Of a stretch of DNA of 33,229 bases, positions 15,721 through 22,878 are shown piece after piece. The stretch covers positions 1 through 33,229 of the forward strand of contig CANROU010000011.1 of NCBI GenBank assembly GCA_947632325.1, written 5' to 3'. A program made the translations under genes and the position numbers. This stretch comes from an uncultured Bacilli bacterium. GTDB taxonomy: Bacteria; Bacillota_I; Bacilli_A; RF39; UBA660. Every line of letters begins with the position of its first letter. Position 1 is the stretch's first letter. Under the pieces are notes generated by a model, which worked only from the letters and a program-made list of their open reading frames with translations, was not told where the DNA came from and made no database searches.

Positions 15721-16359
15721 ATGAATAAAAAAATAATAGTGTTAATAATTGCGGTAGTAATAATTGTAACAGCAGTAGTTGGCTTTTGGTTTATGGACTC
15801 TAATAAAAAGACAGAATCTTCTAATAATTATAATAATGGCTCTAATACAAATACAACTGATCAGGCTAAAGAGACGTCTAATGATAAAAAGGTTGCTATC
15901 ATTTATTTTTCTGCAACAGGGACAACTGAAAAAGTTGCTGGATATATTAAAGATTGGACAGGTGGAGATTTAATTGAAATCGTACCAAAAGATGAATATA
16001 CATCTGCTGATTTAAACTATAACAATAATAATAGTAGAAGTACCAAAGAACAAAATGATTCTAATGCTAGACCAGAAATACAAAATAATATCAATACTGA
16101 TAATTATGATGTTATATTTTTAGGTTATCCTATTTGGTGGGGAGACACTCCAAAAATTATTTTAACATTTTTAGATAGTCATAATTTAGCTGGTAAAATT
16201 GTCATTCCATTTTGTACATCAGGTAGCACAGACATAGATGGCAGTTTAAATACACTAAAAAATTATAACAAAAATGTTATATGGATTGATGGAAAAAGGT
16301 TTTCGTCTAATGTAACTCAAAACGAAGTAACAAATTGGGTTAATGGATTAAATTATTAA
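15721..16359 (+). CDS. Membrane-anchored flavodoxin
   Basis: 212 residues. A transmembrane segment (about 4-25, no lipobox Cys) is followed by an Asn/Ser/Thr-rich linker to about residue 55, then a flavodoxin domain. The FMN phosphate loop is SATGTTEKVA (64-73), and the flavin-stacking GYPIWWGDTP is about 135-144. This places a flavodoxin on the outer face of the membrane, suggesting extracytoplasmic electron transfer. It is a paralogue of the next gene: both share the segment NxNNSRS(T/S)(K/R)E, the xPxWW motif and the ending RFSSNVxxNxVxxW. A GGGAG ribosome site lies 9 bases before ATG. Confidence 0.85.
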   Translation: MNKKIIVLIIAVVIIVTAVVGFWFMDSNKKTESSNNYNNGSNTNTTDQAKETSNDKKVAIIYFSATGTTEKVAGYIKDWTGGDLIEIVPKDEYTSADLNYNNNNSRSTKEQNDSNARPEIQNNINTDNYDVIFLGYPIWWGDTPKIILTFLDSHNLAGKIVIPFCTSGSTDIDGSLNTLKNYNKNVIWIDGKRFSSNVTQNEVTNWVNGLNY

Positions 16360-16373
16360 GGAGGAATGAATTT

Positions 16374-16841
16374 ATGAGTAAAATTTTAGTGAGTTTCTTT
16401 TCAGCTAGTGGTGTAACAAAAGATGTAGCAAGTAAAATTGCTAATATTATAGGTGGTGATTTATTTGAAATTGAGCCTGTAAATAAATATACAAATGAGG
16501 ACTTAAATTGGAATAATACAAATAGTAGATCTTCAAGAGAAATGAATAATCCAGCATCAAGACCAGAGGTAAAAAATAAAGTTTCTAATTTAAGTGATTA
16601 TGATACTGTTTTAATTGGCTTTCCTGTATGGTGGGATTTAGCACCAACAATCATCAATACATTTATTGAAGAAAACAACCTTGAAAACAAAAAAATATAT
16701 GTCTTTGCAACATCAGGTGGATCAAGCGTAATAAACAGTTTTAATACTTTAAAAAATACTTATAGTAACCTAAATTTTATAAGTGCTAAAAGATTTTCAA
16801 GTAATGTATTAGAAAATGATGTTACAAGTTGGATTATGTAG
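16374..16841 (+). CDS. Soluble flavodoxin
   Basis: 155 residues, a single flavodoxin domain with phosphate loop SASGVTKDVA (10-19) and flavin-contact motif GFPVWWDLAPT (80-90). It belongs to the flavodoxin family that also occurs with quinone or nitro-reducing enzymes in clostridia. AAGGAGG precedes ATG by 8 bases. Together with its anchored paralogue upstream it makes a cytoplasmic/extracytoplasmic pair within one operon. Confidence 0.88.
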   Translation: MSKILVSFFSASGVTKDVASKIANIIGGDLFEIEPVNKYTNEDLNWNNTNSRSSREMNNPASRPEVKNKVSNLSDYDTVLIGFPVWWDLAPTIINTFIEENNLENKKIYVFATSGGSSVINSFNTLKNTYSNLNFISAKRFSSNVLENDVTSWIM

Positions 16842-16848
16842 GTGAATT

Positions 16849-17148
16849 ATGAGTATAACTATTAATATTTATTACAAAGGTTAAAATGGTAATGCTAAAA
16901 AATTTGCTCACGAAATGGTATCTAGTGGCATTGTAGATAGAGTAAGGAAAGAAGAAGGCAATGAAAGATACGAATACTTCTTACCCTTCGATGATGAAGA
17001 AACAGTTTTGCTTATTGATAGATGGAAGAATGAAGAAGCACTAGATATTCATCATAAATCAGAAATGATGAGGGAAATAGCAGATTTAAAGAACAAATAT
17101 CATTTAAGTATGAAAGTAGAAAAATTTAAAAGTATGGAGGAGAAATAG
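16849..17148 (+). pseudogene. Putative quinol monooxygenase (ABM domain) interrupted by one in-frame stop
   Basis: From ATG 16849 (GGTGA upstream) the frame reads MSITINIYYKG, then TAA at 16882-16884, then continues in the same frame as NGNAKKFAHEMVSSGIVDRV and on to a TAG at 17146. The combined ~99 residues match small antibiotic-biosynthesis-monooxygenase-type proteins (dimeric ferredoxin-like fold), whose usual text here is YYKG-(E/K)-NGNAKKFA. The stop therefore replaces a single Glu or Lys codon by one base change. The internal ATG at 16915 has no ribosome site and would lack the first strand. The downstream genes are intact, so the lesion looks recent, or it is a sequencing error. Confidence 0.8.
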
Positions 17149-17478
17149 ATGAAAAAACAAACAGCAGGTAGGGAGCAATTAGGTAATATTGCACCTAAAT
17201 TTGCAGAATTAAATGATGATGTGTTATTTGGACAAGTATGGTCAAGAGAGGATAAGTTATCACCAAGAGATAGAAGTTTAATTACTATATCGGCATTATT
17301 TGCACAAGGATTATATCCACAATTAAAAAGTCATCTTGCCATTGGTAAAGAACATGGTCTTACAAAAGAAGAAGTGGTTGAAGTAGTAACACAATTAGCA
17401 TTTTATTGTGGGTGGCCAAAAGCATGGAGTACCTTCCCTTTAATTGAGGAAGTATATGGAAGTGATAAAAATGAATAA
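17149..17478 (+). CDS. Carboxymuconolactone decarboxylase-like protein
   Basis: A 109-residue all-helical protein of the CMD/AhpD fold. It has the family segment SPRDRSLITISALFAQGLYPQLKSHLAIGKEHGLTKEEV and FYCGWPKAWSTF. The AhpD-type CxxC redox pair is absent; only one Cys is present. It therefore resembles PcaC-like members rather than peroxidase partners. The ribosome site GGAGG is ideal. It follows the broken monooxygenase directly (TAG-ATG). CMD and cupin genes next to flavodoxins are a recurrent set in Bacillota; a role in quinone or aldehyde detoxification is inferred. Confidence 0.9.
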   Translation: MKKQTAGREQLGNIAPKFAELNDDVLFGQVWSREDKLSPRDRSLITISALFAQGLYPQLKSHLAIGKEHGLTKEEVVEVVTQLAFYCGWPKAWSTFPLIEEVYGSDKNE

Positions 17479-17899
17479 ACAAGACTTTGATAAATTAAAT
17501 ATCTTTGGATTAGGAAAGCCAAATGATGCGTATAGAGAGTATTTTACAGGAAATAGTTATTTAAACCCTATTGCAACAACGGAAAATGGAATAAGTTTTG
17601 CAAATGTAACATTTGAGCCGGGATGTAGAAATAATTGGCATATTCATGCATCTAAATCAGGTGGAGGACAAGTTTTAATTTGCACAGCAGGATATGGATA
17701 TTACGGGGAAGAAGGGAAAGAAGTACAAAAATTATCACCAGGGGATATTGTTGTAATACCAGCAAATATAAAACATTGGCATGGGGCAAGAAAAAATTCT
17801 TGGTTTAGTCATATAGCGGTAGAAGTACCAGGGGAAGATACATCAAATGAGTGGTTAGAGCCTGTAACAGATGAAGAATATGATAAATTAGGTGATTAA
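17471..17899 (+). CDS. Cupin-domain protein
   Basis: 142 residues from ATG 17471, with GGAAGTGA upstream and 8 bases overlapping the CMD gene; earlier alternative starts lack a ribosome site. It is a single conserved beta-barrel. Metal-binding positions are visible in cupin motif 1 (NWHIHASKSGGGQ) and motif 2 (PGDIVVIPANIKHWHGA). Such small cupins are found beside CMD and flavin reductase genes and may be metal-dependent dioxygenase- or isomerase-like; the substrate is unknown. It is the last gene of the operon, followed by a terminator. Confidence 0.88.
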   Translation: MNKQDFDKLNIFGLGKPNDAYREYFTGNSYLNPIATTENGISFANVTFEPGCRNNWHIHASKSGGGQVLICTAGYGYYGEEGKEVQKLSPGDIVVIPANIKHWHGARKNSWFSHIAVEVPGEDTSNEWLEPVTDEEYDKLGD

Positions 17900-17909
17900 A
17901 ATAATTGAT

Positions 17910-17939
17910 AAACAGACCATTTATAAGGTTTGTTTTTTT
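17910..17939 (+). terminator. Terminator of the redox operon
   Basis: AAACAGACC and GGTTTGTTT form a 9-bp stem (one G-U pair) with an 8-base loop, running into a T tract. Confidence 0.8.
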
Positions 17940-17963
17940 GTTATAAAATTATCTAAAAAATCA

Positions 17964-17992
17964 TTGTCAAACAAATGTTTGTATTATATAAT
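17964..17992 (+). promoter_or_regulatory. Promoter of the BRO gene with a LexA/DinR-like box
   Basis: TTGTCA (17964-17969), 17-base spacer, TATAAT (17987-17992). Inside the spacer CAAACAAATGTTTG (17968-17981) is a CAAAC-N4-GTTTG dyad. It agrees at 12 of 14 positions with the Bacillota LexA/DinR box CGAAC-RNRY-GTTCG. The same 13-mer AAACAAATGTTTG recurs at the MazF-like promoter. Confidence 0.65.
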
Positions 17993-18014
17993 GCTATTAT
18001 CAAGGAGGTTTTAT

Positions 18015-18872
18015 ATGAATCAAAACAAATTAGAAACAATTTCAAATCTATTTGAGGGAAAGGAAATCATAAGCATTTGGGATAGTGAAAAAGAAGACTA
18101 TTATTTTAGTGTGGTAGATGTGATATCTGCTTTAACTAATAGTATTGAGCCAAGAAAATATTGGTCTGTATTAAAGAATAGACTAAAAAAAGAAGGTAGT
18201 GAACTGACTACAAAATGTAGTCAGTTGAAAATGAAAGCTCCAGATGGAAAAGTAAGATTGAGGGATGCCTTAGATACTAAAGGTATTTTAAGACTAATTG
18301 AGTCAGTTCCTAGTCCAAAAGCAGAGCCTTTTAAACTATGGCTGGCTAATTTAGGAAGTGAAAGAATAGATGAAGTATTTGATCCCGAGATTGCTATTAA
18401 AAGAGCGATTAACTATTATCGAAAAAGGGGATATTCTGATAGATGGATAGAAACTAGATTAAAAGGAATACTAGATAGAAATAAACTAACTAATGTATGG
18501 AAAGAAGGAGGTATTTCACAAGAGTATGAATATGGAATCCTTACTAATGAAATATATAAAGAATGGTCTGGTATGAAAGCAAATGAATATAAAGCATATA
18601 AAGGTATTAGAAAAGAATCTTTAAGGGACAATATGTCTGATATAGAAATTGTTCTCACTGATTTAGGAGAAATTGCGACACGAGAACTTGCCAGAGAACA
18701 TAAGCCTCATGGATTCAAACAAAATAAAGTTATTGCTAAAATGGGTGGACACGCAGCAAAGGCTGCTAGAGATGATATTGAAAAGAATTTAGGCAAATCA
18801 GTAATCAGTAATCAAAATAATCTTAACTATCAATATTTAGAGAATAAAGAAAAATTGGAAAATAAAAAATAG
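18015..18872 (+). CDS. BRO-N (phage antirepressor-like) protein
   Basis: 285 residues from ATG 18015, with AAGGAGG 8 bases upstream. The N-terminal 120 residues form a BRO-N domain (IISIWDSEKEDYYFSVVDVI, then YWSVLKNRLKKEG, then LRDALDTKGILRLIESVPSP). This DNA-binding module is common in phage antirepressors and element-borne proteins. The C-terminal part (about 140-270) contains helices seen in chromosomal relatives of this family and ends in a basic segment (KMGGHAAKAARDDIEKNLGKSV). It has its own promoter with a LexA-like operator. It lies between an intact cupin gene and the remains of a second one. A role in switching an element or in stress response is plausible. Confidence 0.85.
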   Translation: MNQNKLETISNLFEGKEIISIWDSEKEDYYFSVVDVISALTNSIEPRKYWSVLKNRLKKEGSELTTKCSQLKMKAPDGKVRLRDALDTKGILRLIESVPSPKAEPFKLWLANLGSERIDEVFDPEIAIKRAINYYRKRGYSDRWIETRLKGILDRNKLTNVWKEGGISQEYEYGILTNEIYKEWSGMKANEYKAYKGIRKESLRDNMSDIEIVLTDLGEIATRELAREHKPHGFKQNKVIAKMGGHAAKAARDDIEKNLGKSVISNQNNLNYQYLENKEKLENKK

Positions 18873-18884
18873 AGCTAATAAAAT

Positions 18885-19084
18885 ACCAATATCCTACGGG
18901 AAGAAGAAAAAGAAGTACCAAAATCATCTCCAGTATATATTGTAGTGATTCTTGCAAATGTTAAACATTGGCATGGAGCAAAAAAGATCCTTGGTTTAGT
19001 CATATTGTCGTAGAAACCCCTGGTGAAGATACAAAGAATATGTGGTTAGATTGTGCAACTAATGAAAAGTATGATAAGTTATAG
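18885..19084 (+). pseudogene. Remnant of a second cupin gene
   Basis: This 200-base stretch aligns with the 3' half of the cupin gene at 17701-17899. KHWHGAKK, PWFSHIVVETPGEDTKNMWL and the end KYDKL-stop can be read. It needs a one-base frame shift near 18982 (before GATCCTTGG) and has lost its 5' half. The divergence is large, so it is an old paralogue or a related neighbour, not a fresh duplication. Confidence 0.72.
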
Positions 19085-19097
19085 GTGAGGTGTAATT

Positions 19098-19667
19098 ATG
19101 TTATATGAAGATATAGAAACAAAGCATGAAAAGATTATAAATGTTGCTAAAAATTATATGAATATGATTAAAGACAATGAGCACGATATAAATCATATGA
19201 ATGATGTTGTCAATTATACAAAAGAGCTTTTGAATAATATAGATGACAATATAGATAAAGAAGTATGTATTATAAGTGCATATTGGCATGATGTTGGAAG
19301 AATAAAAAGTGTAAATGGTCATGAGCAATTATCTGCTAAAATGCTTAAGGAAGAGTTACAAAAGACATTTTATAGTGATTCTTTTATAGATAAATGTTCT
19401 CAAGCAATCGAAAATCATAAATGGAATATGTATCCTAAGACTAAGGAAGGATTATTAATAAAAGATGCGGATAAATTGGCTTGGTTAGGCAAAGGTAGAT
19501 GGATTACATGCCTTAAGAACAAACAAAGATTAGACTCATTAATTGAATTACTTCCTAAATTGAAAAATGAAATTCTTTATTTTGATGAATCAAAAAAAAT
19601 ATATGATAGAGATATCGTCAATTTAATAAAAATATTGTATTTAGAAATATTTAAGTATAAATTATAA
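19098..19667 (+). CDS. HD-domain phosphohydrolase
   Basis: 189 residues. The HD metal site is complete: His33 (DINHMNDVV), His64-Asp65 (AYWHDVGR), a downstream His (AIENHKW) and Asp in LIKDADKL. Small HD proteins of this kind hydrolyse nucleotides or other phosphate esters; the substrate cannot be told. GGTGAGGTG is the ribosome site, directly after the cupin remnant. It ends at a strong terminator shared with the convergent ABC operon. Confidence 0.85.
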   Translation: MLYEDIETKHEKIINVAKNYMNMIKDNEHDINHMNDVVNYTKELLNNIDDNIDKEVCIISAYWHDVGRIKSVNGHEQLSAKMLKEELQKTFYSDSFIDKCSQAIENHKWNMYPKTKEGLLIKDADKLAWLGKGRWITCLKNKQRLDSLIELLPKLKNEILYFDESKKIYDRDIVNLIKILYLEIFKYKL

Positions 19668-19703
19668 GCAATATGAAAGCTTTTGTTAATAAAAAATTAA
19701 TAA

Positions 19704-19730
19704 AATAGAGCAAACTGAAGTTGCTCTATT
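19704..19730. terminator. Bidirectional terminator between the HD gene and the ABC operon
   Basis: Perfect 10-bp stem AATAGAGCAA / TTGCTCTATT, 7-base loop, with A-rich and T-rich flanks suiting both strands. The stem overlaps the last bases of the permease gene. Confidence 0.85.
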
Positions 19731-20520
19731 TATTGATTAACTTTTTCTCAATCAAAGAAATTACATAATACATAATATAGGATACAAGACCTAAAATAAA
19801 CACTGATGAAATAACTAGATCAATATTAAATACTTGCGAACCATACATAATTAGGTAACCAAGGCCTTGTTTGGATACCAATAGTTCTCCCATGATAACG
19901 CCAATTAAAGACATGCTGATATTGATTTTTAGACAATTAACAAATGTAAGACGATTACTAGGGACAACGGCTTTAAAGAAAATTTGTCTCTTAAGGGCTT
20001 TAAAGGATTTTAATAAAGTTATAAAATTTGATTCTGTTGCCATAAAACCATTATATATATTTATAATAGTAATTATGGTGGAAATTAATAATGCCATAAA
20101 TATAATAGAATTAATACTGGCTCCAACCCAAATAATAATCAAAGGGCCAAGAGCTACTTTTGGCAATGAATTTATTATTGTCAAATAAGGATCTAGTATT
20201 TTGGCTAGTTTTGGGAACCACCATAAAATCGTGGCAACAACTAAACCAATGATTGTAGCAATAGAAAAGCTAAGAAATGTTTCGTAAACGGTAACAAAAA
20301 TATGATTATATAGTTCGTGCGTACTATGTAATTTAATAATAGTCATTATAACATTACTTGGTGAAGATGTTAAAAAAGTATTTATTAATTTGGTTCTAGC
20401 TAAAAGTTCCCAACCTATTAAAAAAACAACTATAATAGCAATTTGAAAGAAGCAGATGATTCGTTTGTCTCTTTTTCTTTTTTTAAGAAACTTTTCGTGT
20501 TCACTATTATAAATGGACAT
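19726..20520 (-). CDS. ABC transporter permease, SsuC/TauC/ThiX type
   Basis: 264 residues, with TM segments from about residue 20, and the coupling (EAA-like) loop FKAVVPSNRLTFVNCLKINISMSLIGVIMGELL at about 184-216. It belongs to the BPD permease family used with NMT1/THI5-like binding proteins for sulfonates, taurine, pyrimidine precursors or similar small solutes. GGAGGG gives a ribosome site, and the start overlaps the ATPase gene by 14 bases. Last gene of the minus-strand operon. Confidence 0.9.
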   Translation of the reverse strand: MSIYNSEHEKFLKKRKRDKRIICFFQIAIIVVFLIGWELLARTKLINTFLTSSPSNVIMTIIKLHSTHELYNHIFVTVYETFLSFSIATIIGLVVATILWWFPKLAKILDPYLTIINSLPKVALGPLIIIWVGASINSIIFMALLISTIITIINIYNGFMATESNFITLLKSFKALKRQIFFKAVVPSNRLTFVNCLKINISMSLIGVIMGELLVSKQGLGYLIMYGSQVFNIDLVISSVFILGLVSYIMYYVISLIEKKLINK

Positions 20521-21256
20521 CTAAATCCCTCCATATTTTATCATAATAAATACTAAATTCCTTACATTGCCTATTATGAATAGGGGTAGATTTATCTGTA
20601 AGCTTTATGTCATATATTTTTTTAACACACGATGGCCTTTTTGTTAGGACAATTATTCTATCTGATAAACTTATAGCTTCAGCTAAGTCATGTGTTACCA
20701 TAATAGCTGTTTTCCCTTCTTGTTTTATTATCTTATAAACATCATCACTCAAAGCCAATCTAGTCTGATAATCTAATGCTGAGAATGGTTCATCCAGAAG
20801 AAGAATATCAGGATCGATAGCTAATGTTCTAATAAGTGCAACTCGTTGTCGCATTCCACCTGATAGGGAATCAGGATATTTATCAATAAAATCTTTTAGA
20901 CCATATGCATTTAATAAGTTTATAACCCGTTGTTTACTTTTAGCATTTAATTTTCCGTTAATTTCTAAGCCAATTAAGCAATTATCCAATATCGTGCGCC
21001 ATGGAAACAAAGAATCTTTTTGTAACATGTATCCAAGCAGACAGTTTTCTTTGGAAAAAGTAATTTTACCACTAGATTTGGTTTCTAAATTAGATAGAAT
21101 AGATAAAATGGTAGATTTTCCACAGCCACTAGGGCCAACTATGGAAATAAATTCTTTATCTTTTACTTCAAATGATACATCTAATACGGCTGTAACCGAA
21201 CCATCCATATCATGATAGGTTTTGCTTAGATTATCAACTTTTAAGATAGGTAACAT
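20507..21256 (-). CDS. ABC transporter ATP-binding protein, SsuB/TauB type
   Basis: 249 residues. Walker A is GPSGCGKST (41-49), the Q-loop MLQKDSLFPWRT, the signature LSGGMRQRVALIRTLAIDP, and Walker B ILLLDEPFSALD followed by the switch His in VTHDLAEAI. Nearest to nitrate/sulfonate/taurine importer ATPases. AAAGGA is the ribosome site, and only one base separates it from the binding-protein gene. Confidence 0.93.
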   Translation of the reverse strand: MLPILKVDNLSKTYHDMDGSVTAVLDVSFEVKDKEFISIVGPSGCGKSTILSILSNLETKSSGKITFSKENCLLGYMLQKDSLFPWRTILDNCLIGLEINGKLNAKSKQRVINLLNAYGLKDFIDKYPDSLSGGMRQRVALIRTLAIDPDILLLDEPFSALDYQTRLALSDDVYKIIKQEGKTAIMVTHDLAEAISLSDRIIVLTKRPSCVKKIYDIKLTDKSTPIHNRQCKEFSIYYDKIWRDLDVHL

Positions 21257-21257
21257 T

Positions 21258-22244
21258 TTAATCCTTTGTATACATTAATTCATCGAAAGATACTTTTTCA
21301 TCTAGTTCATTAGCTTCTTGCATTATTTCTTGTAAGTGATCAAATGATTCTTTACTAAATACTGTAGTTGTTGGCCATGCTTCAATTTCTCTATATCGTT
21401 TAATAACTTTTGTAAGATCATTTTTAGAAGTATCTGGGAATTCACTCATAATAGCTTCAGCTACTTCCTCATCACTGTGATTATGAACATAATCTAAACC
21501 TTTTTGGATAGCTCTAGTAAATTTTTCAATAGTATCAGGATTTTTTTCAATATAACTTATTCTAGCGCTATATGATGTATATGGAACAACACCACCTAAT
21601 TCACCAATTGAAGATACAACATATCCTAGACCTTGTTGTTCAAGTTGTAGAGCATTAGGTTCAAATAAACTTACAAAATCTCCAATACCACTTATAAAAG
21701 CACCACTCATAGCTGCAAAGGCGACAGAAGTATCGATATTGACATCTTTTTTAGGATCAATACCATTTTGTTTTAAAGCCCATTCTAATGTCATCTCAGG
21801 CATACCACCTTGTCTACCACCAATTACATCTTTACCTTTTAAATCATCTAATGTAAAATTATCAAATTTTTCTCTTGATACTAAAAAGCTACCATCTTTT
21901 TGGGTTAATTGAGCAAAAGTTTTTAAATAATCTTTTTCACCACCGTTATATACATAAATAGTGGCTTCACTTCCTGAAAAACCAATGTGCGCATCTCCTG
22001 ATAATACCGCAGCAGTTACTTTGTCGGCACCTGATGTTAAGATCAACTCAACATCTAACCCTTCATCTTCAAAAAAACCTTGAGTTAAAGCTACATATTG
22101 TGGAGCATAAAAAATAGTATGTGCCACTTCGGCTACTTTTACTTTTTGTAATTTATTATCTTTGTCCTTAAAGTTTAATAAAACAGCTAATACACAACCT
22201 AGAATAATAATCGCACAGACTATTGAAATAATAATTTTTTTCAA
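21258..22244 (-). CDS. NMT1/THI5-like ABC substrate-binding protein
   Basis: 328 residues. The N-terminal signal has ILGC at 14-17, a possible lipobox, so it is likely a lipoprotein. The fold motif FYAPQYVALTQGFFEDEGLDVEL and SGDAHIGFSGSEA identify the NMT1/THI5-like family. The start is TTG at 22244: AAGGAGGG lies 6 bases before it and no in-frame ATG exists in the signal region, so the TTG is well supported. It heads the importer operon. The substrate is unknown. I see no TPP or purine riboswitch in the 165 bases upstream. It is divergent from the RiPP-like operon, but a functional link is not shown. Confidence 0.88.
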   Translation of the reverse strand: MKKIIISIVCAIIILGCVLAVLLNFKDKDNKLQKVKVAEVAHTIFYAPQYVALTQGFFEDEGLDVELILTSGADKVTAAVLSGDAHIGFSGSEATIYVYNGGEKDYLKTFAQLTQKDGSFLVSREKFDNFTLDDLKGKDVIGGRQGGMPEMTLEWALKQNGIDPKKDVNIDTSVAFAAMSGAFISGIGDFVSLFEPNALQLEQQGLGYVVSSIGELGGVVPYTSYSARISYIEKNPDTIEKFTRAIQKGLDYVHNHSDEEVAEAIMSEFPDTSKNDLTKVIKRYREIEAWPTTTVFSKESFDHLQEIMQEANELDEKVSFDELMYTKD

Positions 22245-22410
22245 AATATTCCCTCCTTTATATTTTACAAAGTATTATATGACAGATTCCTATTTTAGTG
22301 AAATAAAGTATTTTAAAAATTTTAGCATATTTCGTTCTAACGACAATATTTTTTTATAATATGCGATATAGTAATTCTAAATTTAATAATTTATAAAGGG
22401 AGGGGTAAAA
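22245..22410. promoter_or_regulatory. Divergent promoter region of ABC and RiPP operons
   Basis: 166 bases between divergent starts. For the minus strand TTGTCG, 16 bases, TAAAAT is visible, and a nearer TATAAT (in GTCATATAATACT). For the plus strand TATAAT occurs in TTTTTTATAATATGC, with no good -35. The 6-bp dyad GCATAT/ATATGC and the small CGTT-CT-AACG dyad are possible protein sites. No riboswitch recognised. Confidence 0.4.
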
Positions 22411-22878
22411 ATGGAAGTAATCATTAAAAAGGCTACTTTAAAAGATGCTGCAGTCGCTAATCAATTTTTAACAAAATTAATTCATGATGAGAAACAGTAT
22501 GATGAAAATATTAATGAGAATTGCATAGTTTCTAATTGTTATGAAAATTTTATGGAAAATGAAAATAATTGTATCTTATTAGCTATCGTGGGTAATAAAA
22601 TTGTAGGTTATTTATATGGCTATATTGTGGATAATGGTGATGCTTATTTAGAAAAGGTTAGTATGTTGGAAGCTATGTTTATTGAACAAGAATATAGATT
22701 ACAGCAAATTGGGCATAAACTTATTCAAGAATTCAAAAATTGGTCACGGCATAAAAAGGCACGTTATATGGAACTTAAAGTATGTGCTCAAAATGAGATA
22801 GCTCGTAGTTTATATCAAAAGGAGGGCTTTCATGTTGTTAAATATGTTATGACAACTAAATTGGAGGAAGAAAAATGA
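22411..22878 (+). CDS. GNAT acetyltransferase of the RiPP-like locus
   Basis: 155 residues of GNAT fold. The acetyl-CoA loop is EQEYRLQQIGHKLIQEF (about 95-111), and LKVCAQNEIARSLYQKEGF (about 127-145) is the C-terminal hallmark. GGGAGGGG is the ribosome site. Its stop overlaps the start of the radical SAM gene (ATGA), so the two are co-translated. It could acetylate the peptide product (N-terminus or Lys), give self-resistance, or act on another substrate; the linkage suggests a tailoring or immunity role but does not prove it. Confidence 0.85.
   Translation: MEVIIKKATLKDAAVANQFLTKLIHDEKQYDENINENCIVSNCYENFMENENNCILLAIVGNKIVGYLYGYIVDNGDAYLEKVSMLEAMFIEQEYRLQQIGHKLIQEFKNWSRHKKARYMELKVCAQNEIARSLYQKEGFHVVKYVMTTKLEEEK

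Noticed and set aside
22245-22410. TPP, purine or other riboswitch before the NMT1/THI5-like importer
   Set aside because: None of the conserved riboswitch sequence blocks are present in the 166 bases.
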